A stretch of DNA of 64,000 nt, taken from Metallyticus violacea (taxonomy: Eukaryota > Arthropoda > Insecta > Mantodea > Metallyticidae). Positions within the stretch are counted from its first letter, which is position 1. Each line of letters opens with the position of its first letter. The DNA lies in contig CM060840.1 of the NCBI GenBank assembly GCA_030762175.1, positions 39,110,501-39,174,500 of the forward strand, given 5' to 3'. Made by a program: the position numbers and the translations under genes. Shown here piece after piece: positions 23,576-34,458 of this stretch. The notes under the pieces were generated by a model, which made no database searches, had not been told where the DNA came from, and worked only from the letters and a program-made list of their open reading frames with translations.

Positions 23576-23709
23576 TTGAAATAAAACGGATCTTTTAAAC
23601 TATCATCTATGATTATTCACAACAAATAAAAACAAATTAGTAAAGGGTTTCCAATTAAGGCGAGTGAAAAAGGAAGTTCCTAGCAGGTGCCTTCAATATT
23701 CTAATATTA

Positions 23710-23923
23710 CGAGAGTTACTGTTTAAGTTAATACTCGTACAAACGACCACTAGATGGTGCTATTGAGATATGTCATACTATTTTTCGCAACAATCGACAT
23801 TTGTTACTGTGAGAACAGTTCAACTTAGAAATTAACCTAGTAGTTTGTATACAGTGAGCATTTAAATAATATATTTTTGCGAGGGAAAAAAAATGGAAAT
23901 TTCACATAAAAGAATTTCATTGG

Positions 23924-23959
<36 letters not shown>

Positions 23960-24974
23960 GTAAAGGCCTAGCTCAGCAGCAATGCATAGAATCGCTTTGT
24001 TCAACTTTTAGTAATGAAACAGAATTTCGTCCTGGTCGTGCGTCCGTCAGTGATGAATTTCGTTAAGGTCGACCAAAATCGTTTGTCATTAAAAAAAATC
24101 AAAACAAAAAAAAATCGATGCTATGTGCATGTAACTTACAGTGAGAGAGAGAGAGAGAAAGTGAGAGAGAGAGAGACTTCCTTAAGCATATTGAAGACTG
24201 TAATACATTCGATTTCATGAACCTTTTATCTGTTCCCGATAGAATCCGCATAATTTGACCGAAGCTCAAAAATGCTTGTGTAAATTGTTGTAAAGAAATG
24301 CTCAAAAAATCCACCAAGGAACTACAATATCCGTATACATTATTAATACAGGTGACAAAACTTAGATAAATTCGTATGAACCGGAAACTAAGCAACAATC
24401 CACTGTTTGGGCGTTCCAAAATGAACCGAAAGCCACAAAAGATGTTCCTTCACGAAGTGCAACAATTAACTTTTGTTTCTTGATTGTGGTAGATAGACAT
24501 GTTGCAACCATTCCTTTAAAGGATCGAAGAACAGTTAATGTTGAATAGTATACAACAATTTGTTTACCAGAAGTCGTCGACGAAACCAGGAAAAGCAACC
24601 GAAAACATCACATCATTCTTCATCATGACAATCACACAGCACGTCAAACAATTGCTTATTTGAAAGAGAAAAACATCGAAAATGTCTCATGCTTGTATTC
24701 ACCTGATTTATCGCCTAACAACTTCTTTTTGTTCCCTAGTATAAAAAAATGTGTAGACAGCGATGTTCACCACCTCAAGAATTGCCGAAGCCTTCAAAAA
24801 CTATATTTTTGAGATACCAACTTCAGTGAAGGTAAAAATGTTCGTAGAATTGATTTAAACGCAAGCAATAATGTATAAATCTTAAAGGCGACTATTTTAA
24901 AAAACAGTAAATCAGCTTGTTGCAATTTTTTTTTTCTTTCCTAGCATTGTAAAATCATAAAAAAGTAACACTCG
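23710..24974 (+). mobile_element. Near full-length mariner transposon (dead), lineage 2
   Basis: The left end 'CGAGAGTTACTGTTT' follows TA (23708-23709). The right end, on the minus strand, reads 'CGAGTGTTACTTTTT', and the flanking TA has decayed to CA (24975-24976). The length of 1265 bp is close to the standard 1.28 kb for mariner. It carries a T31 run (23928-23958) and a GA-rich microsatellite (24141-24177) inside the coding relic. Its coding motifs differ clearly from those of the copies at 6.8, 16.4 and 47.2 kb. Confidence 0.85.
23893..24890 (+). pseudogene. mariner transposase relic, lineage 2
   Basis: The frame opens at ATG 23893 (MEISHKRISLED). The next codons are replaced by the T31 run, then 'LAQQCIESLCSTFSNE' and 'SVSDEFR-GRPKS' follow (canonical DEFREGRPKS, with a stop in place of E). 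After the GA repeat come 'SYEPETKQQSTVWAFQNEP', 'HVATIPLKDRRTVN', 'YTTICLPEVVDETRKSNRK', 'HHDNHTARQT' and 'YSPDLSPNNFFLFPSIK'. The second catalytic D is kept (24627-24629), but three residues of the usual HHDNASSHTA are deleted. The third catalytic D is N (AAC at 24720-24722). Allowing for the small gaps, the spacing fits DD34D. Multiple frameshifts and stops confirm that it is dead. Confidence 0.9.
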
Positions 24975-25013
24975 CATCGATTCCCAACATCCTTATGAAT
25001 GAACGTTATAGAA

Positions 25014-25025
25014 TGCGCGCGCGCG

Positions 25026-25107
<82 letters not shown>
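25014..25107. repeat. Compound microsatellite (GC)n(TC)n(TA)n
   Basis: About 6 GC units, then about 18 TC units, then about 22 TA units with no interruption. It lies 40 bp after the end of the mariner at 24974. Confidence 0.95.
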
Positions 25108-25109
<2 letters not shown>

Positions 25110-25111
<2 letters not shown>

Positions 25112-26025
25112 TTATATCCTTCAGTGTGTGTTTGTGTGCTAAACTAGAGATAGACATTGCTAAAACGAACACCCTGTGTTTATTGCTTATCATGCATGTT
25201 GCCATTTTTATTCACCTACGTATTTGATCAACTGAATAACCATTTCTCAGAAGCGGCTATTTGTGCTCGAGGTTGCCAAAAACGTAAAACCAGCATTACT
25301 TTGATGAGTAGGTGCTGAATTAACAATAGACGCCATTATAGTCTCGCGAACATCATGTAACTCATGTCTTCCATAAGCTGTCAAGTGGTGAATATGTCTG
25401 CAGAAGAAGCCTTGCTATTCAGGAATGAGAAGCTATCTCAGGGACGTCTCCGGACTTTGCAAATCCAGGTGGCTGCCACTCCGGAGAAAGGTGTGGAGGA
25501 ACAAAGGACAGTCGATGTGCAGACAAGCCTTACAATACTCTCCCCGTCTCACTCCCAGTCAATCATCACCTTTGTTCGACTTACTCCCTCTCCCTTTCTT
25601 AGAATACGTCTTATTCATAACCCACTTGCTGTGTATGCAACTTAAAGCTTCTAACTGACGTCCAAATTTAATAGTGCAAACCATATATTGCAGAATACAA
25701 CACACCGATAACCCGTTGCATTCCTTGAAAACCTCTATGATTTGCTATGGATACGAAGGTGCATCTTCAATTTGTAAATATGTGTATTAGCATTTTAAAA
25801 CGATAAAAATATTAGGAAAAGTTTCTAGTTGTTTGTGATCCTATAAAGCTATCCATCTAACAAAAAGTTAGAATTTTTTAATTACCTTTTTAGCATTTCT
25901 GGTTTAATTTATTACGCATTTTGTATATTCGTCTCATTTTCTCCAAACACAATATTTATAATTCGGAACAGCGTATATAGTTGTTTATTTATCACAAGTA
26001 ATATACGAGAGGGTCTGAGCTTACC
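25110..26025. other. Non-coding stretch
   Basis: Two overlapping plus-strand frames at 25364-25658 are somewhat less AT-biased than their surroundings, but neither shows a recognisable domain or plausible splice context. Confidence 0.35.
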
Positions 26026-26029
26026 GATA

Positions 26030-26720
26030 AATTCATGAAAGTAATGAGTGAATTTGTCTGGAAAGCTCATACCATCGAGTAATGTTTACTAAGACTATTT
26101 CACAAATAAAATAAGAATTTAAATATGGAGAAGAATAAAATACGGGTTTACGACTATTTTAAGAATAGAATAAGAATAAAAGTGATATTATATATATACA
26201 CATATTTGAAACTCGAACATAGAATATTAACAGTTGTATAAAAGGTTATACTTATGAATATCTATTCCATTCAAAAACTGTGAGAATGAAATGGACCGTT
26301 CGATTTTCTAATACCAACTGAGGGAAAAAAAAGATATAAAGTGTCTATATTTTTCTTTATATTCTGTGGTTTGAAATTCCTAATAATAAGATCAATTTGC
26401 ACATTTGACGCATCACTAAAACGCTTTGAACAACCCTCCATTTTGCGTTATGATTGTCCATTGTCCATGATTTTGTTGCTATAAATAGCTCCCCACCGCC
26501 TCTAACAAAAGTGGTCAGTGATGCGTGTTCGGGAATTGTAATGTGGAGGCATAGAGTTGGCTACAGTGATCACAAGACAAATGCACATCGCGTTATAAAA
26601 CGGGTTCGATAAAATTTTTCGATAATTTCACTCCATAATCCGACTGTAACTGGTCAAAATTCAAAATTTTGTTTCGCTTCATTGGCCGATTTTCAGATGA
26701 CGTCACAATAGTGAAATGGT
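26030..26720 (+). repeat. Repeat E, copy 1 (unclassified dispersed repeat)
   Basis: Diverged direct copy of 28320-29440. The shared ordered blocks are: 'actatttcacaaataa', 'gaatagaataagaataaaa', 'gaatattaacagttgtat', 'ctaataccaact', 'gacgcatcactaaaacg', 'ttttgcgttatgattgtc', 'gtggaggcatagagttg', 'ttcgataatttc' and a closing 'ctggtcaaaatt ... gatgacgtcac'. The closing part contains a perfect CRE-type octamer TGACGTCA (26698-26705). No coding motif, TIR or tRNA head is visible, so the class is unknown. Confidence 0.7.
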
Positions 26721-26724
26721 CATT

Positions 26725-28315
26725 GGAATTTTAAATTATATGTGGTCAATGTCAACTTGTTACTAACGTATTACGTTTCATATATAGGGCGCCTAAGTTT
26801 TTTTTTTCAGTAGCATTCAAGAATCGATCAATACACAATACAGCGATTATATTGTACTTCAGTAATGGGTTTCGGTGTTATTTCTGCATAGAGTGCTGAT
26901 ATGATTTATAGACTCTAAAAGTGCAACGATTTCCGGAATTTTCTACCTTTCAAAATGTAGCGTTTTCTGCAAACAGTATGTAAATAACTATGGATGGCTG
27001 AAGTTCGTATAGAAATTTTGACTTTCATCAATAGAATAATTAATTATGCATATCATTATGCAGAGGCTCTCATGCGATATCTGTGAACATCATCATCATC
27101 ACCACATATGGTTTTCATTAATTTTATTGTTATTATTCCTTATCAGTTATGCTTATGTGCGAAATCAAATGCCGGTTTGGATTCCTGCTTACAATCTACT
27201 TCCAAAGAACCCAAACTTAGCCGTTTCATAAAATAAGGTCGACTACCAACTGAGGCCCATAAGCTCAATAAGGTGAACTAAACTTAGTTTCACCTAATCG
27301 ATACATGATTACATGCAATCAACACTAGAATAAATTTACGTATGTATAATAATATTAATATTTTAATCTAACAATTGGATAAATACCTAAAATTATTAAT
27401 TAGTAAATTCAAAAGACGAAAAATGTTGTACACATTGCTAGAAATTCCTGAGGCTTCTACCCATGCTTTCTTAAATTTGAAGTTTGTTTCGTTATAAACA
27501 GATAGATTTGGGGAAATCTTATCTCTTTCACCAAATATAACTTGAGAACTTCAAGTTCAACAAGGCGGAAAAATAGCAATTTTATGACTGAGCAGGGAAA
27601 TCGATAATAAAAGAGTTATGTGTAAGTAATGGCTACATTGTTGTTACGAAACTCGGCTAACTGATGACTGTGACATCGCACTGTTATTTTTTTGTTACTT
27701 TTAGCCGTTAGTTGGGAGTTATGGGTAAATTTCTTTTATGTGGTGGCAGCTATTTTTACTCGTGTAGTACGGAGTGGTGAGCTAACCCTTTTTGACACCT
27801 GTTGGAGCTACTGTAGGTCAGTCGGTTTCATATCGCCTTCCCTCCACATCCATCTGCCCCAGTCTCTATAGGTAAGCAATGGCTCATGAAGACACGCGGT
27901 TGGCTCAAACCCCCACGAACAAGAATAAAGTGGTATCATTGTTTGAAATCACACCTTCATTGTTGACTCGTTTAGGAAATCCACGGGGGGTTATCACGAG
28001 AAAAGCTGCCCCTTCTGTGTTCATATTGTGTGTTTGTGGAAGAAGCTTTGTTCCACTATTTTATTATTGTGGGAGGAAAATCTCATTCATAAAGCAGAAA
28101 GGACCAGAAGATAAAGAAAGAAGAGAAGAAAAAATAAACTTCTGACTGGTACGATAAGTAGTTTTCACCCCCTTAAGAAATGCGAGTGTCCAAAATGATT
28201 TTGCCCAATAGAAATGCACCTTTTAGTTTTAGGGCATAGCTTTTTTATATCACAGAGTCACTTTTTTTGAGAAATTTCGGCCTAAAATACTTAAAATATT
28301 TTAGTTTAATCATCA
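26725..28315. other. Spacer between the two copies of repeat E
   Basis: AT-rich. It contains an 88-codon plus-strand frame at 27879-28145 with no recognisable domain and a short CATCAT/CATCAC run at 27089-27105. No gene is called. Confidence 0.4.
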
Positions 28316-28319
28316 GAAG

Positions 28320-29440
28320 AATTATCACATGAGATACTCCCTACGTCCGTGAATTTATTTAGAGAGCTCAGATCCTCGAATGATTTTATTAGGACTATTT
28401 CACAAATAAGAATTTAATATAAATCCCCTAAACTCGGCTTAAAATTGTAATAATTGCATATTTATATTATTAATGTTTAAAGGCGAATTCGTTTGTCAAT
28501 AATGCCAATAGAGAAGAGCCAAATACGATGTTAGAACTATTTCATGAATAGAATAAGAATAAAAATAATACAGATATGAATTAAAAATAATGTAACACTA
28601 TTAACAATGTAGCTAAAATAACAATAACTAGAAAAGCAGCAAAGGATAAAACACTAAGAAAAAGCCACAGATTAGTAATCACTATATTTAGAAATGCTCG
28701 AGTTCTTTTGTGGCAAGAAGATAAGTGAAGGGAATAAAATAAATACTGAATATCGAAGGTAACGTTATGCATGGAAACAAGCAACAAGAATGAGTGAGAT
28801 GGAGGGAGGAAAAAACTACTATGTGAAATTTAAACCCGGTGGTAAATGCGCTTTATGTAAAAATAGGCTGCCATTTCTCTATCTCTGAGCAAACTTTCAG
28901 AGCTATGAGCAGGTAACATATCAATAAGCGTTTTATATAATTCGTGTAATGAATATTAACAATTGTATACATTTTATACTAATGAATACTCCCTGTGCAA
29001 ATATCATGAGACTGAAATAGACAAAAGTCCACGATTACAATCGCTACAATTCAAGTTACTAATACCAACTTTATCATTCAGAACAACAGGTTCATTAAAT
29101 TTTATGGTTACTTAGGCAGGTATTGTTACTTAATTTGATGCGTTATCAAAACGTTTTAATGAACCCCTTATTTTGCGCTATCATTGTCTATAATCGTTAA
29201 TTTTATTGCCATCAATACCTTCCTGCATGCCGCATAAGTAGTTAGTGATGCTTATAGTGGAGGTATAGAGTTGCCTACACTGACCAGAAGAGAATTATGT
29301 ATGCACTTCGTGTGGTAAAGGGATTTGGTAAAACTTTACGATAATTTTATTGGGATATCGGGCTGTGATTGGTCAAAATTAAAAATTCTGTCATTTCGTT
29401 GATCGATTTTATGATGACGTCGTATAAGTGAAATATCGTA
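28320..29440 (+). repeat. Repeat E, copy 2, with internal insertion
   Basis: Same order of blocks as copy 1 (26030-26720). About 350 bp of extra sequence lies between the 'gaatagaataagaataaaa' block (about 28550) and the 'gaatattaacaattgtat' block (about 28950). The octamer is preserved as TGACGTCG at 29415-29422, beside 'tgtgattggtcaaaatt', which contains an inverted CCAAT box. Divergence between copies is substantial, so the duplication is old. Confidence 0.7.
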
Positions 29441-29444
29441 ATTT

Positions 29445-31140
29445 TCTCAGCAGTATGTATGCTTTTTGGGCGTTAATTTTTGTAACCTCTTAGCTTTTTA
29501 AATCAATTATTTTCATAATTTCAAACTTAATTTCCTCATCATTAGATTTTTAACAGAAAATTGCTTTATGCATTTTTAAAGTTCTAGGCTCTGCAGCATT
29601 ATTAACAGCATTCATCTATGTCTGAATTATATATGTGGTAGGTCTCAGTTCATTATTTCGCGTCATAAGTTATTGTACAATATTTTCTTATCCTTAAAGG
29701 TAAGTTAGCAGCTTTTAGAACACTTTATTTAATTATTTTTGTAGACTAGCTGAATTGAAATACTTAAATTAATGAATACTACTTGAAGCATTAGTATATT
29801 TAAACGTATTTTTGAAGCTGTACTACTATATTTCTAAGTTTGACATTAATAATTTAAAGCATTAATGATGAAAATTAGTATTTATAAATTACTATAGAGT
29901 TGTTAATGTCCTAATATCATAAAATATTGCTCAGTCGTAGATATTATGAACATGATGCAATAATAATAATAATAATAAAAAGAAACAAATGTTTGCATGG
30001 TAGTAAAAAATTAATCTGAGTTCCCAAAATACCACACATATAAGTACACATTTGACTAAGTCTGCAGTGACCAACAGCTAGTAAAACAGTATGTTCAAAA
30101 CTAATTAACGATTCAATTGCTAAAATAAAACCAAAGCCAAATTTCGCTGGAGCAATTTGGCATTTAATCGCATTATGTCAGCCAATTGTACATGAAATTT
30201 ACCATGCTCATTTTTGGATAGCCCTGATGCGGGTGCTGTACCCTCATAAGCCGGACGATGGAGTCTTGTTTGAAACTGAATAGTTAAGCTTATGGTTGTG
30301 AGATCGGCACTTTAGATATACACGCCTTGTGGTGGCTGAATTGACATTTTCTCTGTGGTGGTTACATTTTAATTTCCAGTTTTGTATGGTGTCAATGCCG
30401 CCAAGAAAGTCGGGAGGTGGTTTGGGTGAATACAGCTGTCAGTCAAACGTCATCTGTGGGGATTCAGCTGTTCTCCCTCGGATTACACTTCACCAAGCAC
30501 ATGAAACTGGAAAAACAAAATGTTGACTTCTTTTGTTGTGGCCCCCATGTTGATACTAGTTACAGCTGGACACGGGACGATGCACATGTGTTCCAAACAT
30601 TTCCCCTTGCAACTCGCGAATTTGTAGCCAGCGTTTTTCATTATGATTGGGATCCCAGTACTGTCTCGATTATCCGTACTACTGAAACTTGGGAAAACGT
30701 TTAGCGTATACTGTGTTTTAAAAATGGATATCGGAAGTAGATGCTTTGTGTGTGTATGTATATATATATATGTATATATGTATATATACGATATATAACC
30801 TGATATTTAAAGTAATTCTTATAGCCAAAAATAATGCAGTGAGATTATTTAACTCGTGGAAAAAATCTCGTGGACAGACTCATACAAAGAATTTGTTGCA
30901 TTCACTTCATTACTTAGTAATTTTATATTTTTATGCTAATTCGTGGTTACTACAATTGTAGTAAATTTTTATCCGTATTAAACACGAAATCGAAACAAAT
31001 TTTATTAATCGAGGTCAGTTTTAAATTTAAATCCCACACTTCCGAGTCGGGATATTCTTTCCATGTGTTAAGGAAGTATCCGAGGGCATGACAAGGACTC
31101 TGGTTTCTTCAGACATTCGATCAGCAGGAACAAATAGTAA
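29445..31140. other. Non-coding stretch with a GC-richer island
   Basis: Mostly AT-rich. An AAT run lies at 29960-29978 and a TA/TGTA microsatellite at about 30745-30800. The island at 30330-30700 is less AT-rich and holds a 95-codon frame (30417-30704), but I recognise no domain and see no convincing splice sites. It could be an exon or an old repeat. Confidence 0.35.
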
Positions 31141-31145
31141 TAAAG

Positions 31146-31650
31146 GTCTGCGAGGTCGTAAAGGTTAAGTGGGAGGCCTAGTGTTTGATTTTCGTCACAA
31201 CGTTCTCCCTGACTGAGCTTTTTCCAGGTTATCCTCAGTCTTCATTAACGCTTCCTTCAGTATATATATAAAACTTTCTCAATTTATCATTTTACCTCAT
31301 TTTTAACATCAGTGTTCCTGGTAGTGTAGTGGTGACTATACTTGCCTCCTGAACGCAAGATCGCGGATTCAAACCCGGCCAGAATCTATGAAATCATAAG
31401 TATGGCTTCCTTCGAAAGGAAAGTAAAGCCGTGGGTCACGTGTCGTACATTTACAGCATGAAAAAGAACCTCAATCCTTAAAAAAGAGGTCTCTGAGCAA
31501 AATTTGTCGGCCGTTTCACTCCCTGAATTGAATACGACGCTGATGAACTGAGATGTTAGAGAGCGTCCATAAATAAAGCAATCAATCACTCAACATTGTC
31601 CACCTCCTGTGGTGCCTTGGAAGTGAAAAAGGTATTTTATTAAAAAAAAG
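31146..31650 (+). mobile_element. SINE family A, old copy interrupted by SINE B
   Basis: 31146-31315 holds the diverged 5' part: 'gcgaggtcgtaaaggtt', 'agtgggaggcctagtgtttga', then the hairpin segment 'gactgagctttttccagg' with 'ttatcctcagtc', then 'atttttaacatcagtgt'. The 3' remainder resumes at 31600 ('ccacctcctgtggtgcc') and runs to about 31650. Joined across the interruption, these segments are in the order of the complete copies at 13072 and 21839. Confidence 0.8.
31316..31590 (+). mobile_element. SINE family B copy inserted inside SINE A
   Basis: The tRNA-like head starts 'TCCTGGTAGTGTAGTGG' and has B-box 'GATTCAAACCC'. The body contains 'gtcgtacatttacagcatg', 'aaaaagaacctcaatcc', 'gaggtctctgagcaaaattt' and the 3' end 'agcgtccataaataaagc'. 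The insertion point is in SINE A after 'catcagtgt' (31307-31315), which is repeated with two changes as 'caacattgt' (31591-31599). This gives a 9-bp TSD and a clear order of events: A first, B later. Confidence 0.85.
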
Positions 31651-32654
31651 GTCTTGCTCTGTATATCCTGCTGACGTGGGCAAGTGAGGAGGACGTGAGG
31701 GAGAGAGGATGGGGTAGTCCGGGAACAAAAAGAATGCGCGCAAGAATGGCATAATATTATAAATGAATATCAGCATCAGGAATTCCCTTCCAGTGGAAAA
31801 ATGTTGGTGAAGGGTACAGGAATTCAAAAACAGTCTATTGTATCACTAAACACAGATTTTAACTTTTTACTTTCCAGTTGAATGATTATATGTGATTAGC
31901 ATATGCTCAATTCAGTTCTAACATCCAAAATATCATATCTCGTAGTGTTTTGCCTTGAAATTAGGTTTCAAATTTTTCATAAAACTTTCATAATATGCAT
32001 AATTTAAATTTTTCTTTAACTAAGTGTGAAATTCAACCTCACACTAATTAGCATCAAATTCAAAACTAATAGTTACAATTATCTACTGCCATAACTTTTT
32101 TTCACTCCTGCAAATATGCTTGATTTTCAAAAAAGTCTCTGGAAGATTTCTGTTTTTAAAACATATCAAAAACATTTTTAATTAGTTGCTAATAATAATC
32201 AGTTAACCATGCTTGGTGGTCATTTTCCTCTACATCGTTTTTTCATGTCATCACGAAAATATTCTACACGTTCATCAATCATTGCCCCCTGATTAGGAGG
32301 GTAAAAATCCAAGTAGGAATGCAGGCAATGTAGTTTCAATTGCAAAATATATTCCATTTTTTGTACTACATTAATATGTCTTCAATTATCTTTTTGTATT
32401 TTAAACCTTTACTTCCCCCAAAAATTACTGTACACAACCCGACCAATTTTTGTTTTTCATTGTCCATAGAAACACTATCTTATATAACTCATGAAGTTGT
32501 GGATCAATAAAATACCTCTCTCCGTTTAGCTTCATTTAAGCTCGAAAATTTTTCTTTGGAATAGTGGAAATCTCTACAATCTATGTTTAAGGCCTTCGAA
32601 AATGTATCCATTAATCCTAACTTTATGTGAAGTGATGAGAGCTAAATTGTGTAA

Positions 32655-32835
32655 AGCTTGAAATTCCCATTCGGGAGGTCTCTGGGTTCAGTACCGGCCA
32701 TTCTGAACTTAGGTTTTTTCGTAGTTTATTTTATCAATTAGGTGAATTCTAGGAAGGATATCTACATTGCACAAAGTTTCCTATCTTATGTTTCCTTTCA
32801 TTTCATTCCATAGCATGTTACTGTGTCAAAACCAT
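32655..32835 (+). mobile_element. Fragment of repeat C (plus orientation)
   Basis: 'attcccattcgggaggtctc' followed by 'tgggttcagtaccgg' and 'cttaggttttttcgtag' matches the tRNA-like end of repeat C, as seen on the minus strand near 63300 ('ctcccattcaagaggtctct', 'ggttcaaatt'). 'ttcatttcattccat' near 32795 matches the later C body. The copy is diverged and lacks TSDs. Confidence 0.5.
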
Positions 32836-32839
32836 TAGG

Positions 32840-33120
32840 CGAAGCTGGCTGGTACCTTGTATCCTAGTGTCTGGTGCACTCTGCCTGGAGGCTTCACCTC
32901 GAATGAGTCCGCAGGCACACAGAACGCCGGAATCAAGGATTTATCATCTGTGGAAACGTTAGGGACCCCTCCTATGTCAGTGCATAGGCTCCTTAAATTC
33001 TTGGCTGCCGAATTATCCTCCATTCCATTCTTCCTTCGAATTTTGCCTCCTCAGAGGCCTATGTACAATAGGCCCTTCATCGGCCGCAGTGCGAAATCCT
33101 TCTTTGTGTAGGAGGAGAGA
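32840..33120. other. GC-richer segment next to repeat C fragment
   Basis: Open on both strands (32835-33023 minus, 32857-33111 plus) and less AT-rich than its surroundings. No domain is recognised. It may be more of a composite repeat or an unrecognised exon. Confidence 0.3.
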
Positions 33121-33124
33121 GAAG

Positions 33125-34137
33125 AAGAAGATGGTTTGATTCTGGCACTAATTTGACCCGGAAGCAAACACACCTTCTTGCTTTTTTCATTACTAATTCC
33201 TTACAAAGGATGAGAGCTTGGTTGGACTGGGTCTACCGCTCCGCAAGAACCCTAATTATACCCGAAAGTTTAGTATGATATTGTAAATTGTTTCATCTTT
33301 ATGACATACAAACACGTCAGAATAATGCATTTTTAGTAAAATGTAAATGTTAGTATCTATAAAGTCTATTACATCTACTTTTTAAGTTCCAATAATTTTT
33401 ACGTTTCATAAATATTTGCATCACGAGGTAAGGCTCAAAATGGCACCTAAACACAAATTTATAAACCCCTTATCAAGAACTGTATCGAGCGTTCCCTATG
33501 TCAGAGGATCAAACAAACCAGAATACTGTCCTTCCACGACCTATCCTTTATTTTTGAAAATGTTAATATAAAATAAAAATGTAAAACTGTTCTGTATGTA
33601 TTTCATACAGCGAATACCATTTAGCACAATTTCTTCTTGCATTATGTTCAACTGCTCGGACAAAAACTCATAGATGATATTCCTGTAAATGTTCCAGGTC
33701 AAACTAGCTGCCCCGTTAGTATATTTCTACCACATAATGTACGTTAAATCGTTGCTTGTTATGTACACACATTAATAACAAGAAAGAGCAACATGTTTTC
33801 GGTAGGGAAAATAAGTTTCACTAATACCTTGCACAACTTGAAAATGATATGGATAAAGTTGATGATTTCATAGGAATGATGTTGTCACGTGATCTACATT
33901 CCTGGCTGCTACTATGTCTCGGATACTGTCTTCACTATTATCTTCAATATGATTAAGGCATTTACTTCTAGAACAGCAGTTCTACTGTTGCGTGGTCTGC
34001 CAAAACCTAAAATTTTTCTTTTAAATGAACCAGTTTTCACAGCACAAGCGTGAGTTTTCCTGACTTTCATGTTATAGGAAAACCGTGAATTGGGTAAGAT
34101 CTGAGGAGAATAACCTCTTGATTCAAACCCAAAACAA
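33125..34137. other. Non-coding stretch
   Basis: No gene or repeat could be supported. Confidence 0.4.
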
Positions 34138-34148
34138 TTGACAAGTTG
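34138..34148 (+). repeat. Left target-site duplication of SINE B
   Basis: TTGACAAGTTG, matched 10 of 11 by TTGACAAGCTG at 34448-34458. Confidence 0.8.
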
Positions 34149-34447
34149 TCGGTCCTGGTGGAGCAGTGGTAACCATGCTTGCCTTCTAAACCCAAGATCA
34201 CGGGTTCAAACTCGGCCAGGATCGATTGATTTTTTTCGGGCGTAAAAATCGTAAGTATGGCTTTCTTCTGAAGGGAGTAAAGGCGTGGGTCCTGTGTCGT
34301 ACATTTACGGCACGAAAAAGAACCTCAAGCCTGAAAGAAGAGGCCTCTGAGTAAAATTTGTAGGGCGTTTCACGCCCTAAATAGAATGGGGACGCTGATG
34401 ACATGAGATGTTAAAGAGCGTCCGTAAATAAAACAAATCAACAGCAG
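34149..34447 (+). mobile_element. Complete tRNA-derived SINE, family B (about 299 bp)
   Basis: The head is 'GGTCCTGGTGGAGCAGTGG' with B-box 'GGTTCAAACTCGGCCAGGA', so 5' GTCCTGG and 3' CCAGGA(T) can pair as an acceptor stem. The body 'gtcgtacatttacggcacga', 'aaaagaacctcaagcctg' and 'gaggcctctgagtaaaattt' is shared with the copies at 31316, 46190 and 62976. Near the 3' end, GGACGCT (34390-34396) pairs perfectly with AGCGTCC (34417-34423), just before the A-rich tail 'gtaaataaaacaaat'. The 11-bp TSD is slightly decayed. Pol III transcription and LINE-dependent movement are inferred from the class. Confidence 0.9.
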
Positions 34448-34458
34448 TTGACAAGCTG
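34448..34458 (+). repeat. Right target-site duplication of SINE B
   Basis: TTGACAAGCTG, one mismatch to 34138-34148. Confidence 0.8.

Noticed and set aside
27046..27231. Frame with six consecutive His codons (EHHHHHH)
   Set aside because: Comes from a short CATCAT/CATCAC microsatellite; the frame has no other feature.
28335..28349. ACTCCCTACGTCCG, resembling plant Stowaway MITE ends
   Set aside because: No inverted partner or TA-flanked opposite end, and the rest of the window is clearly animal-like.
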